Source of the DNA: DASZYF01 sp035545535
Lineage (GTDB): Bacteria > Actinomycetota > Actinomycetes > Mycobacteriales > CAJCIY01
DNA: 64,000 bases
Direction of reading: 5' to 3'
NCBI GenBank assembly: GCA_035545535.1
Contig: DASZYF010000142.1
Coordinates: 18,082-82,081, forward strand
Shown here piece after piece: positions 8,664 through 19,894 of this stretch (positions are counted from its first letter, which is position 1; each line of letters starts with the position of its first letter). The notes beneath the pieces were generated by a model. That model saw only the letters and a list, made by a program, of their open reading frames with translations, had not been told where the DNA came from and did no database searches. The position numbers and the translations under genes were made by a program.

Positions 8664-10226
8664 ATGACGAAGAGCCGGACCCGCACGGCTGTGATCCTCG
8701 GTCTTGTTCCGCTGATCGCCGCTGCGTGCAGCAGCAGCGGCAGCAAGGGCTCCGGAGGTGGTGGGGGCGGCGGCGCCAGCGGCACGCTCCGCATCGGCTA
8801 CGACCTCGCCTCCCAGTTCGACAACACGTTCGACCCTTCCAAGGCGACGAGCGACTGCGCTGACATCGTCACGAAGCAGATCTACGGCCAGCTGATCGGG
8901 CGCAACACGGTCACCGAGACGTTCGACCCCGCGCTCGGGTTCGCGCAGAGCTGGGACATCGGCGCGAAGTCGCTGACCCTCCACCTGCGGCCGGGCCTCA
9001 AGTTCTCCGACGGCGAGGCGCTCGACGCCAACGCCGTGAAGGTGAACATCGAGAACAACAAGAAGAACCCGCAGAACTCCTCGATCCAGAACATCACGTC
9101 GATCGACGTCATCGACCCGCTGACGGTGCGGCTCAACCGCTCCACCACGGACGTGCTGTTCATGCTCGCCGGCCTGTCGGGCAAGGACGGCGACATGGTG
9201 GCGCCCAACCACATCGCGGACGCGAACGCCCACCCGGTGGGGGCCGGCCCGTACACGTTGACGAGCTACACCACCGGCTCCGACGTGACGCTCGCCAAGA
9301 ACCCGACGTTCTTCGATGCCACGCGGATCCACGTCCCCAACCTCAAGTTCATCCAGGCCGCCGTCGGTCCGCCGAAGGTCAACGCCCTGAAGGCCGGAGA
9401 CCTCGACGAGATCGACTTCCTGCTCGACAGCTACGAGAGCCTCAAGAGCAACGACAAGTTCACGGTCGCCTCGACCCCGTCGGGAGCCTTTGAGAACCTG
9501 CAGTTCCGGCTCACCCCCGGCTCGCCCCTGGCCAAGCTCAAGGTGCGGCAGGCGCTCGAGCACGCGGTCGACAAGCAGGCGTTCAACTCCGTCGTCAACG
9601 ACGGCCTCGGCGAGGTCACGGACCAGCCGTTCCGCAAGGGCACGCCGGGCTACAACCCGGCGGCCGACGGCCTGTACCCGTACAACCCGACGCTGGCCAA
9701 GCAGATGCTCGCGGACGCCGGCTACCCGCACGGCTTCACGATCACGGTCGCCAAGCCGGGTGGCGGCATCGCGCTCATGGACTCCGAGAGCGACACGCTC
9801 GTCCAGCAGCTCCAGGCCGTGGGTGTGAAGGTGAACCTCAAGCCGATCCTCGGTGGTGACATCGCGACGCAGTACTACATCGGCAAGCAGGGCGACGCCT
9901 TCGCCGCCGAGGTGCTGCCGGACCTCCTGCCCGGGCAGTTCCTCACCGACAACTACAGCAAGGACCAGTTCGTCGCGATCTACTCCTACCGCGAGGACCC
10001 GCAGATCACGAAGCTGGCCAACGACTCGCTGTCGACCTCGGACGAGACGAAGGCGAACCAGCTCGCCGCCCAGGGCACGCTCATCGCGGTGCAGCAGGCC
10101 TACGACCTGCCCATCGCGTTCACCCCGCAGCTGCAGGCCTACGACAAGTCGAAGATCGGCAACCTCAAGGCGCCGGGGAGCACCTGTGACCCGGTCGACT
10201 ACCGCGACGTGACCTGGAACGGCTGA
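8664..10226 (+). CDS. ABC importer substrate-binding lipoprotein (family 5)
   Basis: ATG 8664 is preceded by GAGGGG at 8651-8656. The 520-residue product begins with a type II signal peptide whose lipobox IAAAC places the lipidated cysteine at C22, followed by a Ser/Gly-rich linker. The body is a DppA/OppA-type solute-binding protein (SBP_bac_5), with segments such as LTLHLRPGLKFSDGEALDA, VGAGPYTLTSYTTG and VRQALEHAVDKQAF. Family members capture peptides, nickel, opines or other small solutes. It is the first gene of a four-gene transporter operon with a TGAC-N6-GTCA operator in its promoter, which points to a substrate linked to the acyl-CoA catabolic genes. Confidence 0.92.
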   Translation: MTKSRTRTAVILGLVPLIAAACSSSGSKGSGGGGGGGASGTLRIGYDLASQFDNTFDPSKATSDCADIVTKQIYGQLIGRNTVTETFDPALGFAQSWDIGAKSLTLHLRPGLKFSDGEALDANAVKVNIENNKKNPQNSSIQNITSIDVIDPLTVRLNRSTTDVLFMLAGLSGKDGDMVAPNHIADANAHPVGAGPYTLTSYTTGSDVTLAKNPTFFDATRIHVPNLKFIQAAVGPPKVNALKAGDLDEIDFLLDSYESLKSNDKFTVASTPSGAFENLQFRLTPGSPLAKLKVRQALEHAVDKQAFNSVVNDGLGEVTDQPFRKGTPGYNPAADGLYPYNPTLAKQMLADAGYPHGFTITVAKPGGGIALMDSESDTLVQQLQAVGVKVNLKPILGGDIATQYYIGKQGDAFAAEVLPDLLPGQFLTDNYSKDQFVAIYSYREDPQITKLANDSLSTSDETKANQLAAQGTLIAVQQAYDLPIAFTPQLQAYDKSKIGNLKAPGSTCDPVDYRDVTWNG

Positions 10227-10253
10227 GCCGGGTACGCGGGGCCATCGACAGAA

Positions 10254-11198
10254 GTGGGCGCGTACCTGGTCCGGCGGTTCCTGATCGCCGTCCCCGTCCT
10301 GGTGATCATCGCGTTCGCGGTGTTCGGCATGACGTACCTGATCCCCGGCGACCCGGCGCGCGTGCTCGCCGGGGAGAAGGCCACCCCGGAGCAGTACCAG
10401 GCGATCAGGCACCAGCTGTACCTCGACCGGCCGTTCTTCTCGCAGTTCGGGCACTGGTTCACCCATGCGCTGACCGGCGACCTCGGCCTCTCGGTCGAGC
10501 GGCACTCCTCCGTGACGACCGCGATCGGCCAGGCCCTGCCCATCACGCTGTCCCTGGCTCTCGGCGCGATGGTCGTGACCGTGGTCGTCGGCGTGCCGCT
10601 CGGCGTCGCCGCGGGGACCCGGCCCGGCTCCCGGCTCGACCGCGCGATCGCCATCGGCACCAGCCTCGGGCTCGCCCTACCGGACTTCTTCGTCGCGCTG
10701 CTGCTCATCGCGTTCCTGTCCGTGCGGCACCACTGGTTCCCCGCGATCAGCTACGTGCACCTCACCGACGACCCGGTCCAGTGGGCGTACCACCTGGTGC
10801 TGCCCTGGATCGCGCTCGGCATCGGCAACGCCTCGACGCTGGCCCGGCAGGTGCGGGCCGCCATGGCCGACACGATGGAGCAGGACTACATCCGCACCGC
10901 CGAGGCGAAGGGCCTGTCACGGCGCCTCATCGTCTTCAAGCACGCGCTGAAGAACGCCTCGATCACACCGCTCACCGTCCTGGGCATCCAGTTCGCCTAC
11001 CTGCTCGGCGGCAGCGTGATCATCGAGGTGTTCTTCGGCCTCCCGGGCATGGGGCTGTTCTTCTACCAGGGCCTCATCAGCAAGGACGTGCCGGTCATCC
11101 AGGGCCTCACGCTCCTCGTCGCCGTGACGTTCATCGTGATGAGCATCGTCGTCGACGCGGCCTACGCCTTCGTGAACCCGAAGGTGAGGTTCGGGTGA
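10254..11198 (+). CDS. ABC importer permease, DppB/OppB type
   Basis: The 314-residue membrane protein has six predicted transmembrane segments. It shows the typical N-terminus YLVRRFLIAVPVLVIIAFAVF and the cytoplasmic EAA loop EAKGLSRRLIVFKHALKNA that contacts the ATPase. The GTG start at 10254 has no strong ribosome site; it follows the lipoprotein gene by 27 nt. It pairs with the following permease to form the translocation channel. Confidence 0.93.
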   Translation: MGAYLVRRFLIAVPVLVIIAFAVFGMTYLIPGDPARVLAGEKATPEQYQAIRHQLYLDRPFFSQFGHWFTHALTGDLGLSVERHSSVTTAIGQALPITLSLALGAMVVTVVVGVPLGVAAGTRPGSRLDRAIAIGTSLGLALPDFFVALLLIAFLSVRHHWFPAISYVHLTDDPVQWAYHLVLPWIALGIGNASTLARQVRAAMADTMEQDYIRTAEAKGLSRRLIVFKHALKNASITPLTVLGIQFAYLLGGSVIIEVFFGLPGMGLFFYQGLISKDVPVIQGLTLLVAVTFIVMSIVVDAAYAFVNPKVRFG

Positions 11199-12165
11199 GC
11201 ACGGCCGAGGGCGCGCTGCTGCTGACCGAGCCGGGCGAGGCGGTGGAGGCCGGTGCTCCTCCCCCGTGGCGTCGCATCCTCAACCGCCTGCTGCACAGCA
11301 AGACCGCGGTGATCGCCGGTGGGTTCATCGTGCTGCTGTTCGTGCTCGCGATCTTCGCGACGCTGCTCCAGCCCGCAGACCCGCAGAAGCAGTTCTTCCA
11401 CCTCACGCACGAGCTGAGCCCGCAGACCGGGCAGATCATCGACACGAGGACGTCGCTGAAGAACCTGAGCCCGAACGGCAGCCACTGGCTCGGCACCGAC
11501 TACGAGGGGCGCGACATCCTCAGCCGGATCATCTCCGGCCTGCGCACCACGCTCGAGATCGCCGCGCTCGTCATCGCGTTCTCCGTCGCGGCCGCGATCC
11601 CGCTCGGTCTCATCGCCGGCTACTTCGGCCGCTGGATCGACGCCGTCATCTCACGCATCGCCGACGCGTTCTTCGCGTTCCCGCCGCTCATGCTGGCGCT
11701 GGCCGTCGCCGTGCTCGCCGGGCGCAGCATCCTGTCGATCTCGGGTGGCATCGCGATCGTCTTCGTCCCCGGGTTCGTGCGGATCGTGCGCGCGCAGGTG
11801 CTGGCCATCCGCGAGGAGACGTTCATCACCGCGTCCCGGTCCATCGGCGTCGGCGACACCCGCATGCTGGTGCGCCACGTGCTGCCCAACGTCGCTCCGC
11901 CGCTGGTGGTCCAGGCCGCCATCGGCTTCGGCTACGCGGTCACCGCCGCCGCCGGCCTCGGCGCGCTCGGCTTCGGCCCGCAGAACGCAGTGACGTGGGG
12001 CGACATGCTCAACAACGCCTACAACCACCTCGCCAGCGCCACGTGGCCCATCGTCCCGCCGGGCGTCGCGATCACCTTGGTGGTGCTCGCGTTCAACCTC
12101 ATGGCCGACGTGCTGCGCGACGCGTTCTCGCGCGAGGTGTTCGTGACCGCCGGGGGGTTGGTCAC

Positions 12166-12169
<4 letters not shown>
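11195..12169 (+). CDS. ABC importer permease, DppC/OppC type
   Basis: GTG 11195 overlaps the preceding stop by 4 nt (GTGA). The 324-residue protein has an extended cytoplasmic N-terminus, a first transmembrane helix near residues 42-62 and a large external loop containing HWLGTDYEGRDILSRIISG, the signature of the DppC/OppC family. The EAA-type loop ASRSIGVGDTRMLVRHVLPN is near 210-230. It is the second channel subunit of this importer. Confidence 0.93.
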
Positions 12170-14235
<2,066 letters not shown>

Positions 14236-14275
14236 GTCACGTGATCGTCAGCACCACCCACGAGGAGGGAACAGC

Positions 14276-14809
14276 ATGACCAGCAAGCACGTCACCGCCC
14301 GCGTGGCCGCCATCATCGCGGCCGCGTGCGCCCTGGGCCTGTCGGCCTGTGGCAGCAGCAAGTCGAGCAGTGCCCCGACCACCACGCCCACCACCGGCGC
14401 CGCGGTGACCACTGCGGCGGCGCCCGACACGTCGACGCCCGACACGTCGACGCCGTCGAGCGCGGCGGCGGGCGGCGAGCCGACCCTCACCCTCGATCCC
14501 AAGGGCCCCTACGCCCCGGGCACGAAGGTCAAGGTGTCGGCCACCGGCTTCAAGCCCAACGAGCAGGTGGGCATCAACGAGTGCGCCGACAAGGGCAACG
14601 CGACGGGCGCCGGTGACTGCGACCTCGCGAAGATCGTCCTGCTGAACACCGACAGCTCGGGAGCGGGCTCGGGGACCTACGCCGTGCACAAGGGTCCGTT
14701 CGGCGCGAACAACATCGTCTGCGGCGGCGCCACGAAGTGCCTGCTGTCGGTGGCCGAGCTGGTCGCGACCGGGGGCCTGAGCGCCTCGGAAGACATCACG
14801 TTCAAGTAG
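14276..14809 (+). CDS. Neocarzinostatin-fold lipoprotein
   Basis: A 177-residue lipoprotein: signal peptide, lipobox GLSAC (C25), then a Thr/Ser/Pro-rich linker (about 30-65) with a repeated PDTST unit. The C-terminal domain (about 70-177) follows the neocarzinostatin/macromomycin pattern: LTLDPKGPYAPGTKVKVSA, TGFKPNEQVGINEC and two Cys pairs (NECADKGN...GDCDLA and NIVCGGATKCLLSV). In enediyne producers that fold sequesters the chromophore, but genomes also carry many orphan versions. It follows the importer by 40 nt with a GAGGAGG ribosome site and may be cotranscribed, so a solute-binding or surface role is possible. The fold call rests on pattern matching by eye. Confidence 0.75.
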   Translation: MTSKHVTARVAAIIAAACALGLSACGSSKSSSAPTTTPTTGAAVTTAAAPDTSTPDTSTPSSAAAGGEPTLTLDPKGPYAPGTKVKVSATGFKPNEQVGINECADKGNATGAGDCDLAKIVLLNTDSSGAGSGTYAVHKGPFGANNIVCGGATKCLLSVAELVATGGLSASEDITFK

Positions 14810-14811
14810 CC

Positions 14812-16278
14812 CTAGGGCAACCGCGCGCGCAGCGAGCGCCGGTCGAGCTTGTCCCCGGCGGTGAGCGGCAGCTCGCCGACCAGGACCAGCTCGGCCGGCA
14901 GCTCGTGGCGGGCGAGCGACGCGGCGCCGTGCGCGCAGATCGCGTCCAGCGTGGGCGGACGGCCGGCGTCCGCGGCGACCACGAACGCGACCCCGACCTC
15001 GCCCCACACGTCGTCGGCGCGCGGCACCACCGCGATCGCACGCACGCCCGGTGCCGACGCGAGCACCGACTCCACCGCCACCGGGAACACGTTGTAGCCG
15101 CCGCGCACGTAGCGCTCGACGCCGCGGCCCACGAGGTGCAGGCGGCCCTGCCCGTCGCGCCACCCGTGATCGCCGGTGCGCACGAACCCGTCGGCGCTGA
15201 ACAGGGCAGCGGTCGCCTCCGGGTTGCGCCAGTAGCCGCTCGTCACCGCGGCGCTGCGCAGCAGGACCTCACCGGTCTCGCCGTCCGGCACGTCGTGGCC
15301 GTCCGCATCACGCACGGCCAGCTCCACGCCCGGCTGCGGCCGTCCCACCGTCGTCTCCGCGTCCTCCGGCGGGTCGTCGGGGTGCGTGCCGAGACCGATG
15401 CCCGCCTCGGTGCAGGAGTAGCGCGAGCACACCGGAGCACCGAACGACTCACGCGCCGCGCGGACCAGGGCCGGCGTCGCCGGACCCCCGCCGATCATCA
15501 CCAGGCGCACCGACGAGAGGTCGGTCTCGGGCAGCGTGGGATCGGCGAGCATCAACGAGAGCTGCGTCGGCACGCCCGACAGCGTCGTGAGGCGATGCTC
15601 GGCGGTCATCGCCAACGCGTCCCGGGCCGTCCAGCGCCGCAGGAGGTGCGCCGTCGAGCCGCGCTGCAGGTGGCCGGGGAGCTTCGTCATGAAGCCCAGG
15701 TGGGCGAGCGACGTGCCCGAGAGCGTCGCGCCGCCGCCCGACCACGTGTCTCCGACGTCGATGTGGCGGATCGCGTCGAGCTGGCGGCCCGCGAAGATCG
15801 CGGCCTTCGGCTTGCCCGTGGTGCCGGAGGTCGCCACGAACGCGATGGGGTCGTCGGGTGCGAGCGGCTCTGCGGCGGGCGGCCGGCCACCCGCGATGCG
15901 CAGCTCGTCGAGCACCCCGAGGCCGTCGACGCGCACGCACACGTCACCGGGCGTCCCGTCGTACGCGGTGATGATGACCGCCGGCGTGACGAGGTCGAGC
16001 AGGTGCTGCTGCTCGGGCCGCGCGAGCCGCGTGTTGATCCCGAGAGTGATCGCTCCCACCTTCGCGGCGCCGAGGTACGCGAGCGGGTAGGCGAGCGCGG
16101 TCGGCAGCACGAGCACGACGACGTCACCGCGCTGCACACCCCGCTCGGCGAGCCCGGCCGCGACCTCGTCGGAGATGCGGTCGAGCTCGGCGAAGGTCAG
16201 GTGGTGATCACCCGCCGTGTACGCGATCCGATCGCCGTGCCGGCGCGCCGCCTCACCGGCCAGATCGCGCAGGAGCAC
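14812..16278 (-). CDS. Acyl-CoA synthetase / AMP-forming ligase
   Basis: The 488-residue member of the adenylate-forming superfamily has the P-loop FVATSGTTGKPKAAIF near residues 167-182, the adenine-binding segment YSCTEAGIGLG, and the hinge/A8 region GFVRTGDHGWRDGQGRLHLVGRGVERYVRGGYNVFP. The C-terminal catalytic lysine region reads TAGDKLDRRSL. It would activate a carboxylic acid to acyl-AMP and then acyl-CoA. The GTG start at 16278 is backed by a purine-rich GAGGGAGA site. The gene is divergent from the TetR gene, and the shared 89-bp gap carries a TGAC-N6-GTCA site. Confidence 0.9.
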   Translation of the reverse strand: MLLRDLAGEAARRHGDRIAYTAGDHHLTFAELDRISDEVAAGLAERGVQRGDVVVLVLPTALAYPLAYLGAAKVGAITLGINTRLARPEQQHLLDLVTPAVIITAYDGTPGDVCVRVDGLGVLDELRIAGGRPPAAEPLAPDDPIAFVATSGTTGKPKAAIFAGRQLDAIRHIDVGDTWSGGGATLSGTSLAHLGFMTKLPGHLQRGSTAHLLRRWTARDALAMTAEHRLTTLSGVPTQLSLMLADPTLPETDLSSVRLVMIGGGPATPALVRAARESFGAPVCSRYSCTEAGIGLGTHPDDPPEDAETTVGRPQPGVELAVRDADGHDVPDGETGEVLLRSAAVTSGYWRNPEATAALFSADGFVRTGDHGWRDGQGRLHLVGRGVERYVRGGYNVFPVAVESVLASAPGVRAIAVVPRADDVWGEVGVAFVVAADAGRPPTLDAICAHGAASLARHELPAELVLVGELPLTAGDKLDRRSLRARLP

Positions 16279-16322
16279 AGGCGTTTCTCCCTCTCTCGGG
16301 GCGCGCCGGAGTGACGTGATTG

Positions 16323-16336
16323 TGACATGGACGTCA
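16323..16336. promoter_or_regulatory. TGAC-N6-GTCA operator between ligase and TetR genes
   Basis: Core TGAC ATGGAC GTCA. It is less extended than the others (no CCC/GGG flanks on both sides). It lies upstream of a probable -10 box TACTCT (16355-16360), which is 7 nt before the TetR GTG. Its place in the promoter of the only TetR gene in the window suggests autoregulation. Confidence 0.7.
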
Positions 16337-16367
16337 GGTTCGCTGATGAGCCTCTACTCTCTTCGAC

Positions 16368-17063
16368 GTGCCTAGCAAGCCCCGCGCCAAGAAGGTCGCC
16401 ACGGCGCCCTCAGCGCGAGGGGGCGCACCCGCCCAGGAGCGCGAGCTGCGGGCCCAGGGCCAGAAGACCATGCGGAAGCTGCTCGAGGCCGGGCGCCAGG
16501 TCTTCGAGAAGCGCGGCTACCACGCCGCCCGGGTCGACGACGTCGTGAAGCGCGCGAAGACCTCGCACGGCACCTTCTACCTGTACTTCTCGAACAAGGA
16601 AGACCTCTTCAAGGCGCTGGCCGTCGACGCGGTCGAAGAGCTGCAGCGCGTCACCGAGGCGATGCCCGAGGTGACGCCCGACGGCGACGGCTACGCGCGC
16701 CTCTACGACTGGATGGGTCTGCTCACCGACGCGTACACGCGGCACGGCACCGTGCTCCGGCTCTGGACCGAGGGCGAGATCGTCGACAACGAGCTCGGCG
16801 CGCTGGGCGTCAGCCTCATCGAAGGCATGTCGCGTTCGCTCGCTGACCACGTCGTGCCCAACGACCAGCACGCGTTCAACCCGCAGCTCGCCGGCGTCGC
16901 GCTGCTCGCGATGGTCGAGCGCTGCAACTACTTCGTGCAGTCGCGCACGCTCCCCTACGACCGTGAGCAGATGGTCGAGACGCTGTCGCAGCTCGTCTTC
17001 GCCGGCACGTTCGCGCCGATCACGCTCAAGGTCGTGACCCGCCCCGCTCGCCAGCGCGCCTGA
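16368..17063 (+). CDS. TetR-family transcriptional regulator
   Basis: The 231-residue protein has a basic N-terminal extension (PRAKKVATAPSARGG) and a TetR helix-turn-helix at about residues 28-75 (QVFEKRGYHAARVDDVVKRA, then TSHGTFYLYFSNKEDLFKAL). The C-terminal ligand domain is not recognisable by eye. GTG 16368 follows TACTCT by 7 nt, so translation is probably leaderless. Relatives repress fatty-acid and steroid catabolism and release DNA on binding an acyl-CoA or acid. Its own promoter carries the TGAC-N6-GTCA motif shared by the catabolic genes, making it the best candidate for the regulon repressor. It is 9 nt upstream of an ACAD gene. Confidence 0.92.
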   Translation: MPSKPRAKKVATAPSARGGAPAQERELRAQGQKTMRKLLEAGRQVFEKRGYHAARVDDVVKRAKTSHGTFYLYFSNKEDLFKALAVDAVEELQRVTEAMPEVTPDGDGYARLYDWMGLLTDAYTRHGTVLRLWTEGEIVDNELGALGVSLIEGMSRSLADHVVPNDQHAFNPQLAGVALLAMVERCNYFVQSRTLPYDREQMVETLSQLVFAGTFAPITLKVVTRPARQRA

Positions 17064-17072
17064 CCCCTGCCG

Positions 17073-18095
17073 ATGGACCTCGAGCCCGATGCGGACATGC
17101 GCGATGCGCGGGCGGCGATCCGTGCGCTGCTGAACGGTGAGTGCTCCCCCGCGGTCGTCCGCGCGCACGTCGAGAGCGGCACGCCGGCCACGTCGCTGAT
17201 CGAGCGGCTCATGGCGGACGGCTGGTGCGACCTCGAGCTGCCGGGTGATCTGCTCGTCGCGGGCGTCGTCGCCGAGGAGCTCGGCCGCGCCGTCGCACCG
17301 GTCGCCTGGTTGCCGCGCATGGCGGCGCGCGCCGTGGCCGGTGCGGACACGACGGCCACGGCCCTCGCCGTGAGCGAGGGTGGTCCCGGCTTCGTCCCGC
17401 AGCCGGTCACGACCGCGGTCGTCGAGGGACGGCTGGTGGGCACGAAGACGGCCGTGCTCGGCTGCGACGGCAGCGAGGCGATCGTCGTCATCGGGCGCGA
17501 CGCGGATGCGCGCCTCGGCGCCTGGGTCGTGGAGCCGGAGCACTACGTCGCGACCCCGGTGACGCCGATGGACGCCACCCGCCCTTGGGCCGACGTCACC
17601 GTCGACGCTCCCGCGGGCGCCTCCGTCGCCGCCGACCCCGAGCTGCGCGACGGGCTGGGCACGGCGCTCGCGCTGCAGGCCGCGGAGACGGTCGGCGTCT
17701 GCCAGCGGCTGCTGGACGACACCGTCGCGTACGTCAGCGTGCGCGAGCAGTTCGGCAAGCCGGTCGGCTCGTTCCAGGGCCTGCAGCACACGCTCGCCGA
17801 GGCCCACCTGCTCAACGAACGGGCGCGCGGAGCGACGACGCTCGCGCTGCTGTCCGTGTTCGAGCGCGACCCGCAGGCGCCGCTCGCGGTGGCCTCCGCC
17901 TGCGTCGCCACGAAGGACGCCGCCGTGCGCATGGCGCGCGACGCGCTGCAATCGCACGGCGGCATCGGCTACACCTGGGAGCACGACCTGCACTTCCCGC
18001 TGAAGCGGGCCCGCGCGAACGCGCTGATGTGGGGCACCGCCGCCTGGCACCGCCAGCGCGTCGCCGACCTCCTCGGCCTCCCGGCCGCCTCCTGA
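17073..18095 (+). CDS. Acyl-CoA dehydrogenase (short type)
   Basis: This 340-residue ACAD paralogue belongs to the shorter class that often forms heterotetramers with a longer partner. It keeps VREQFGKPVGSFQGLQH and the C-terminal SHGGIGYTWEHDLHFPLKRA but has a weak middle domain and no EIQR-type C-terminus. Start is ATG 17073, 9 nt after the TetR stop, so cotranscription with the regulator is likely. The likely partner is the long ACAD at 18685-19842. It would oxidise an acyl-CoA in the shared pathway. Confidence 0.87.
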   Translation: MDLEPDADMRDARAAIRALLNGECSPAVVRAHVESGTPATSLIERLMADGWCDLELPGDLLVAGVVAEELGRAVAPVAWLPRMAARAVAGADTTATALAVSEGGPGFVPQPVTTAVVEGRLVGTKTAVLGCDGSEAIVVIGRDADARLGAWVVEPEHYVATPVTPMDATRPWADVTVDAPAGASVAADPELRDGLGTALALQAAETVGVCQRLLDDTVAYVSVREQFGKPVGSFQGLQHTLAEAHLLNERARGATTLALLSVFERDPQAPLAVASACVATKDAAVRMARDALQSHGGIGYTWEHDLHFPLKRARANALMWGTAAWHRQRVADLLGLPAAS

Positions 18096-18098
18096 GGC

Positions 18099-18632
18099 CT
18101 ACAGGTCCGGCGCGGTGGGGTCGCGCACGAGGTCCGGCTTCAGCGCCTGACGGACGTTCACGACCATCGCGCTGAAGTCGCTCACCGCGACGACGTGCCC
18201 CTCGGCATCCACCACCTGGCAGTCGATGATGATCAGCGTGCGACCGGCACGCAGCACCGTCGAGACGGCATCGACGTAGTCGCCCTTCGGGCGCCCGAGG
18301 TAGCGCACATGCATGTCGGCGGTCACGATCGTCTGCTCGCCCGGCGTGAACCCGCTGCCGATCGCCGCGCACGTCCCCGCCGACACGTCGACCAGGGTCG
18401 CGATCGCACCGCCGTGCAGGTTGCCGGTCGCGTTGAGCGCGTTGCCGGCGATCGGGAGGCGGGCGCGGACTCCGTCGGGCCCGGCCTCGATGAGGCTGAT
18501 GTCGAGGTGCGCGTGCAGCGGGGTCTGCCGCTGGAAGTCGTTGACCCGCTTCTGGTCCGCGGCACTCAGGTCCTGCAGCCGCCAGTCCGGACCGGTCCGC
18601 ATGGTCATGACGTTCCGCTGCTCGTCGCCCAC
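18099..18632 (-). CDS. Hotdog-fold acyl-CoA thioesterase (PaaI type)
   Basis: The 177-residue protein has a PaaI-type hotdog domain at about residues 50-165. The motif NATGNLHGGAIATLVDVSAG contains the conserved HGG and the following acidic residue of the 4HBT/PaaI family. It would hydrolyse stalled acyl-CoAs and release CoA. GTG 18632 is 6 nt after TAGCGT (complement of 18639-18644), a leaderless layout; an internal ATG 8 codons later is possible. It is divergent from the long ACAD and shares its TGAC-N6-GTCA operator. Confidence 0.85.
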   Translation of the reverse strand: MGDEQRNVMTMRTGPDWRLQDLSAADQKRVNDFQRQTPLHAHLDISLIEAGPDGVRARLPIAGNALNATGNLHGGAIATLVDVSAGTCAAIGSGFTPGEQTIVTADMHVRYLGRPKGDYVDAVSTVLRAGRTLIIIDCQVVDAEGHVVAVSDFSAMVVNVRQALKPDLVRDPTAPDL

Positions 18633-18644
18633 GGCCCGACGCTA

Positions 18645-18664
18645 CCCTGACGCGAACGTCAGGG
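18645..18664. promoter_or_regulatory. TGAC-N6-GTCA operator, thioesterase/ACAD divergent promoter
   Basis: Seven-bp arms CCCTGAC and GTCAGGG around GCGAAC; the core is at 18648-18661. It sits immediately upstream of the -10 box of the thioesterase gene and 24 bp before the ATG of the ACAD, so one bound dimer could block both promoters. Confidence 0.8.
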
Positions 18665-18684
18665 ATCGGCGGCGGGAGGGTGAG

Positions 18685-19842
18685 ATGGCGCGGCGCAACG
18701 AGACACCCGAGGTCGCGGCCTTCCGCGCCGAGCTGCGCGCCTGGCTCGCCGCGAACCTCGACGACGCGACACGTGAGGCCGCCCGGGGCGGCGGGTTCGC
18801 CACCGGCGAGAACCTCGCGACGATGCGGGCGTGGCAGAAGCGCATCGACGACGCCGGCTTCTCCGCCATCACCTGGCCGGTCGAGCACGGCGGGCGGGGG
18901 GCTGGGCCGCTCGAGCAGGCCGCGTACGCCGAGGAGATGAGCGAGGCCGGCGCGCCCGGCACGCTCAACCCGATCGGCATGGCGAACATCGCGCCGTCGA
19001 TCATGCAGTGGGGAACGCTTGAGCAACAGGCCTTCTACCTGCCGCGGATGCGCAACGGCACCGACGTGTGGTGCCAGGGCTTCAGCGAGCCCGGCGCGGG
19101 CAGCGACCTCGCGTCGCTGTCGACGAAGGCCGTGCGCGACGGTGACGACTACGTCGTGTCCGGGCAGAAGGTCTGGACCTCGATGGCGCACATCGCCGAC
19201 TGGTGCGAGCTGCTCGTGCGCACGACGCCGCTCGACCAGGCGCCGAAGCACAAAGGCCTGTCGGTCCTCATCGTCGACATGCACGCGCCGGGCGTGACGG
19301 TCCGGCCGCTGCTCACCCTCACCGGCGACCACGAGTTCAACGAGGTCTTCTTCGACGACGTGCGCGTGCCCGCGACCGCGTTGCTCGGCCCGCCGGACCA
19401 GGGCTGGCGCGTCGCGATGACCACGCTGAACAACGAGCGCGCCGGTGTGCTCACGCTCGCCATCGGCGCGCGCAAGAAGGTCGGCGACCTCATCACGTCC
19501 GCGCACGACCGCGGCAACGCGGGCGACCCCGTCGTGCGCCAGGCGCTCGCGCGGTCCTGGGTCGCGGCCGAGGTGCTCGCGCTGCTCGGCGAGGAGTCGA
19601 TCGCCGCCGCCGCTGCGGGGCAGGAGGCCGGTGCCGTCGCCAGCCTCGGCAAGCTGGTGTGGGCCGACGCCGACGCCGCGGCGTGCGCCGCGGCCGAGGT
19701 CGTGCTCGGCCCCGACGCGGCGAGCGGCTCGTGGGGTCGGCAGCGCAGCTACCACCCGGCGATGTCCATCGCCGGTGGCACGACCGCGGTCAACAAGGGT
19801 GTCGTCGCGACGCAGGTGCTGGGCCTTCCCCGCTCCCGCTGA
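18685..19842 (+). CDS. Acyl-CoA dehydrogenase (long type)
   Basis: ATG 18685 follows a strong GGGAGG ribosome site. The 385-residue protein shows WCQGFSEPGAGSDLASL, GQKVWTSMAHIADWCELLVR and FNEVFFDDVRVP, standard ACAD domains for FAD and acyl-CoA binding. The C-terminus AGGTTAVNKGVVATQVLGLP departs from the usual EVQRNIIAERVLGLP of its paralogues, and the YEGT glutamate is absent. It is probably the partner of the short ACAD at 17073. It is divergent from the thioesterase under a shared operator. Confidence 0.9.
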   Translation: MARRNETPEVAAFRAELRAWLAANLDDATREAARGGGFATGENLATMRAWQKRIDDAGFSAITWPVEHGGRGAGPLEQAAYAEEMSEAGAPGTLNPIGMANIAPSIMQWGTLEQQAFYLPRMRNGTDVWCQGFSEPGAGSDLASLSTKAVRDGDDYVVSGQKVWTSMAHIADWCELLVRTTPLDQAPKHKGLSVLIVDMHAPGVTVRPLLTLTGDHEFNEVFFDDVRVPATALLGPPDQGWRVAMTTLNNERAGVLTLAIGARKKVGDLITSAHDRGNAGDPVVRQALARSWVAAEVLALLGEESIAAAAAGQEAGAVASLGKLVWADADAAACAAAEVVLGPDAASGSWGRQRSYHPAMSIAGGTTAVNKGVVATQVLGLPRSR

Positions 19843-19894
19843 CGCCGGCGCAGCGGGAGGGTGCCGCGCGCGCCGCGCGCCTACGCTGCGGGCG

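Noticed and set aside
14276..14809. Neocarzinostatin-like domain as evidence of an enediyne antibiotic cluster
   Set aside because: No polyketide synthase, tailoring or resistance genes occur nearby, and the protein is a lipoprotein.
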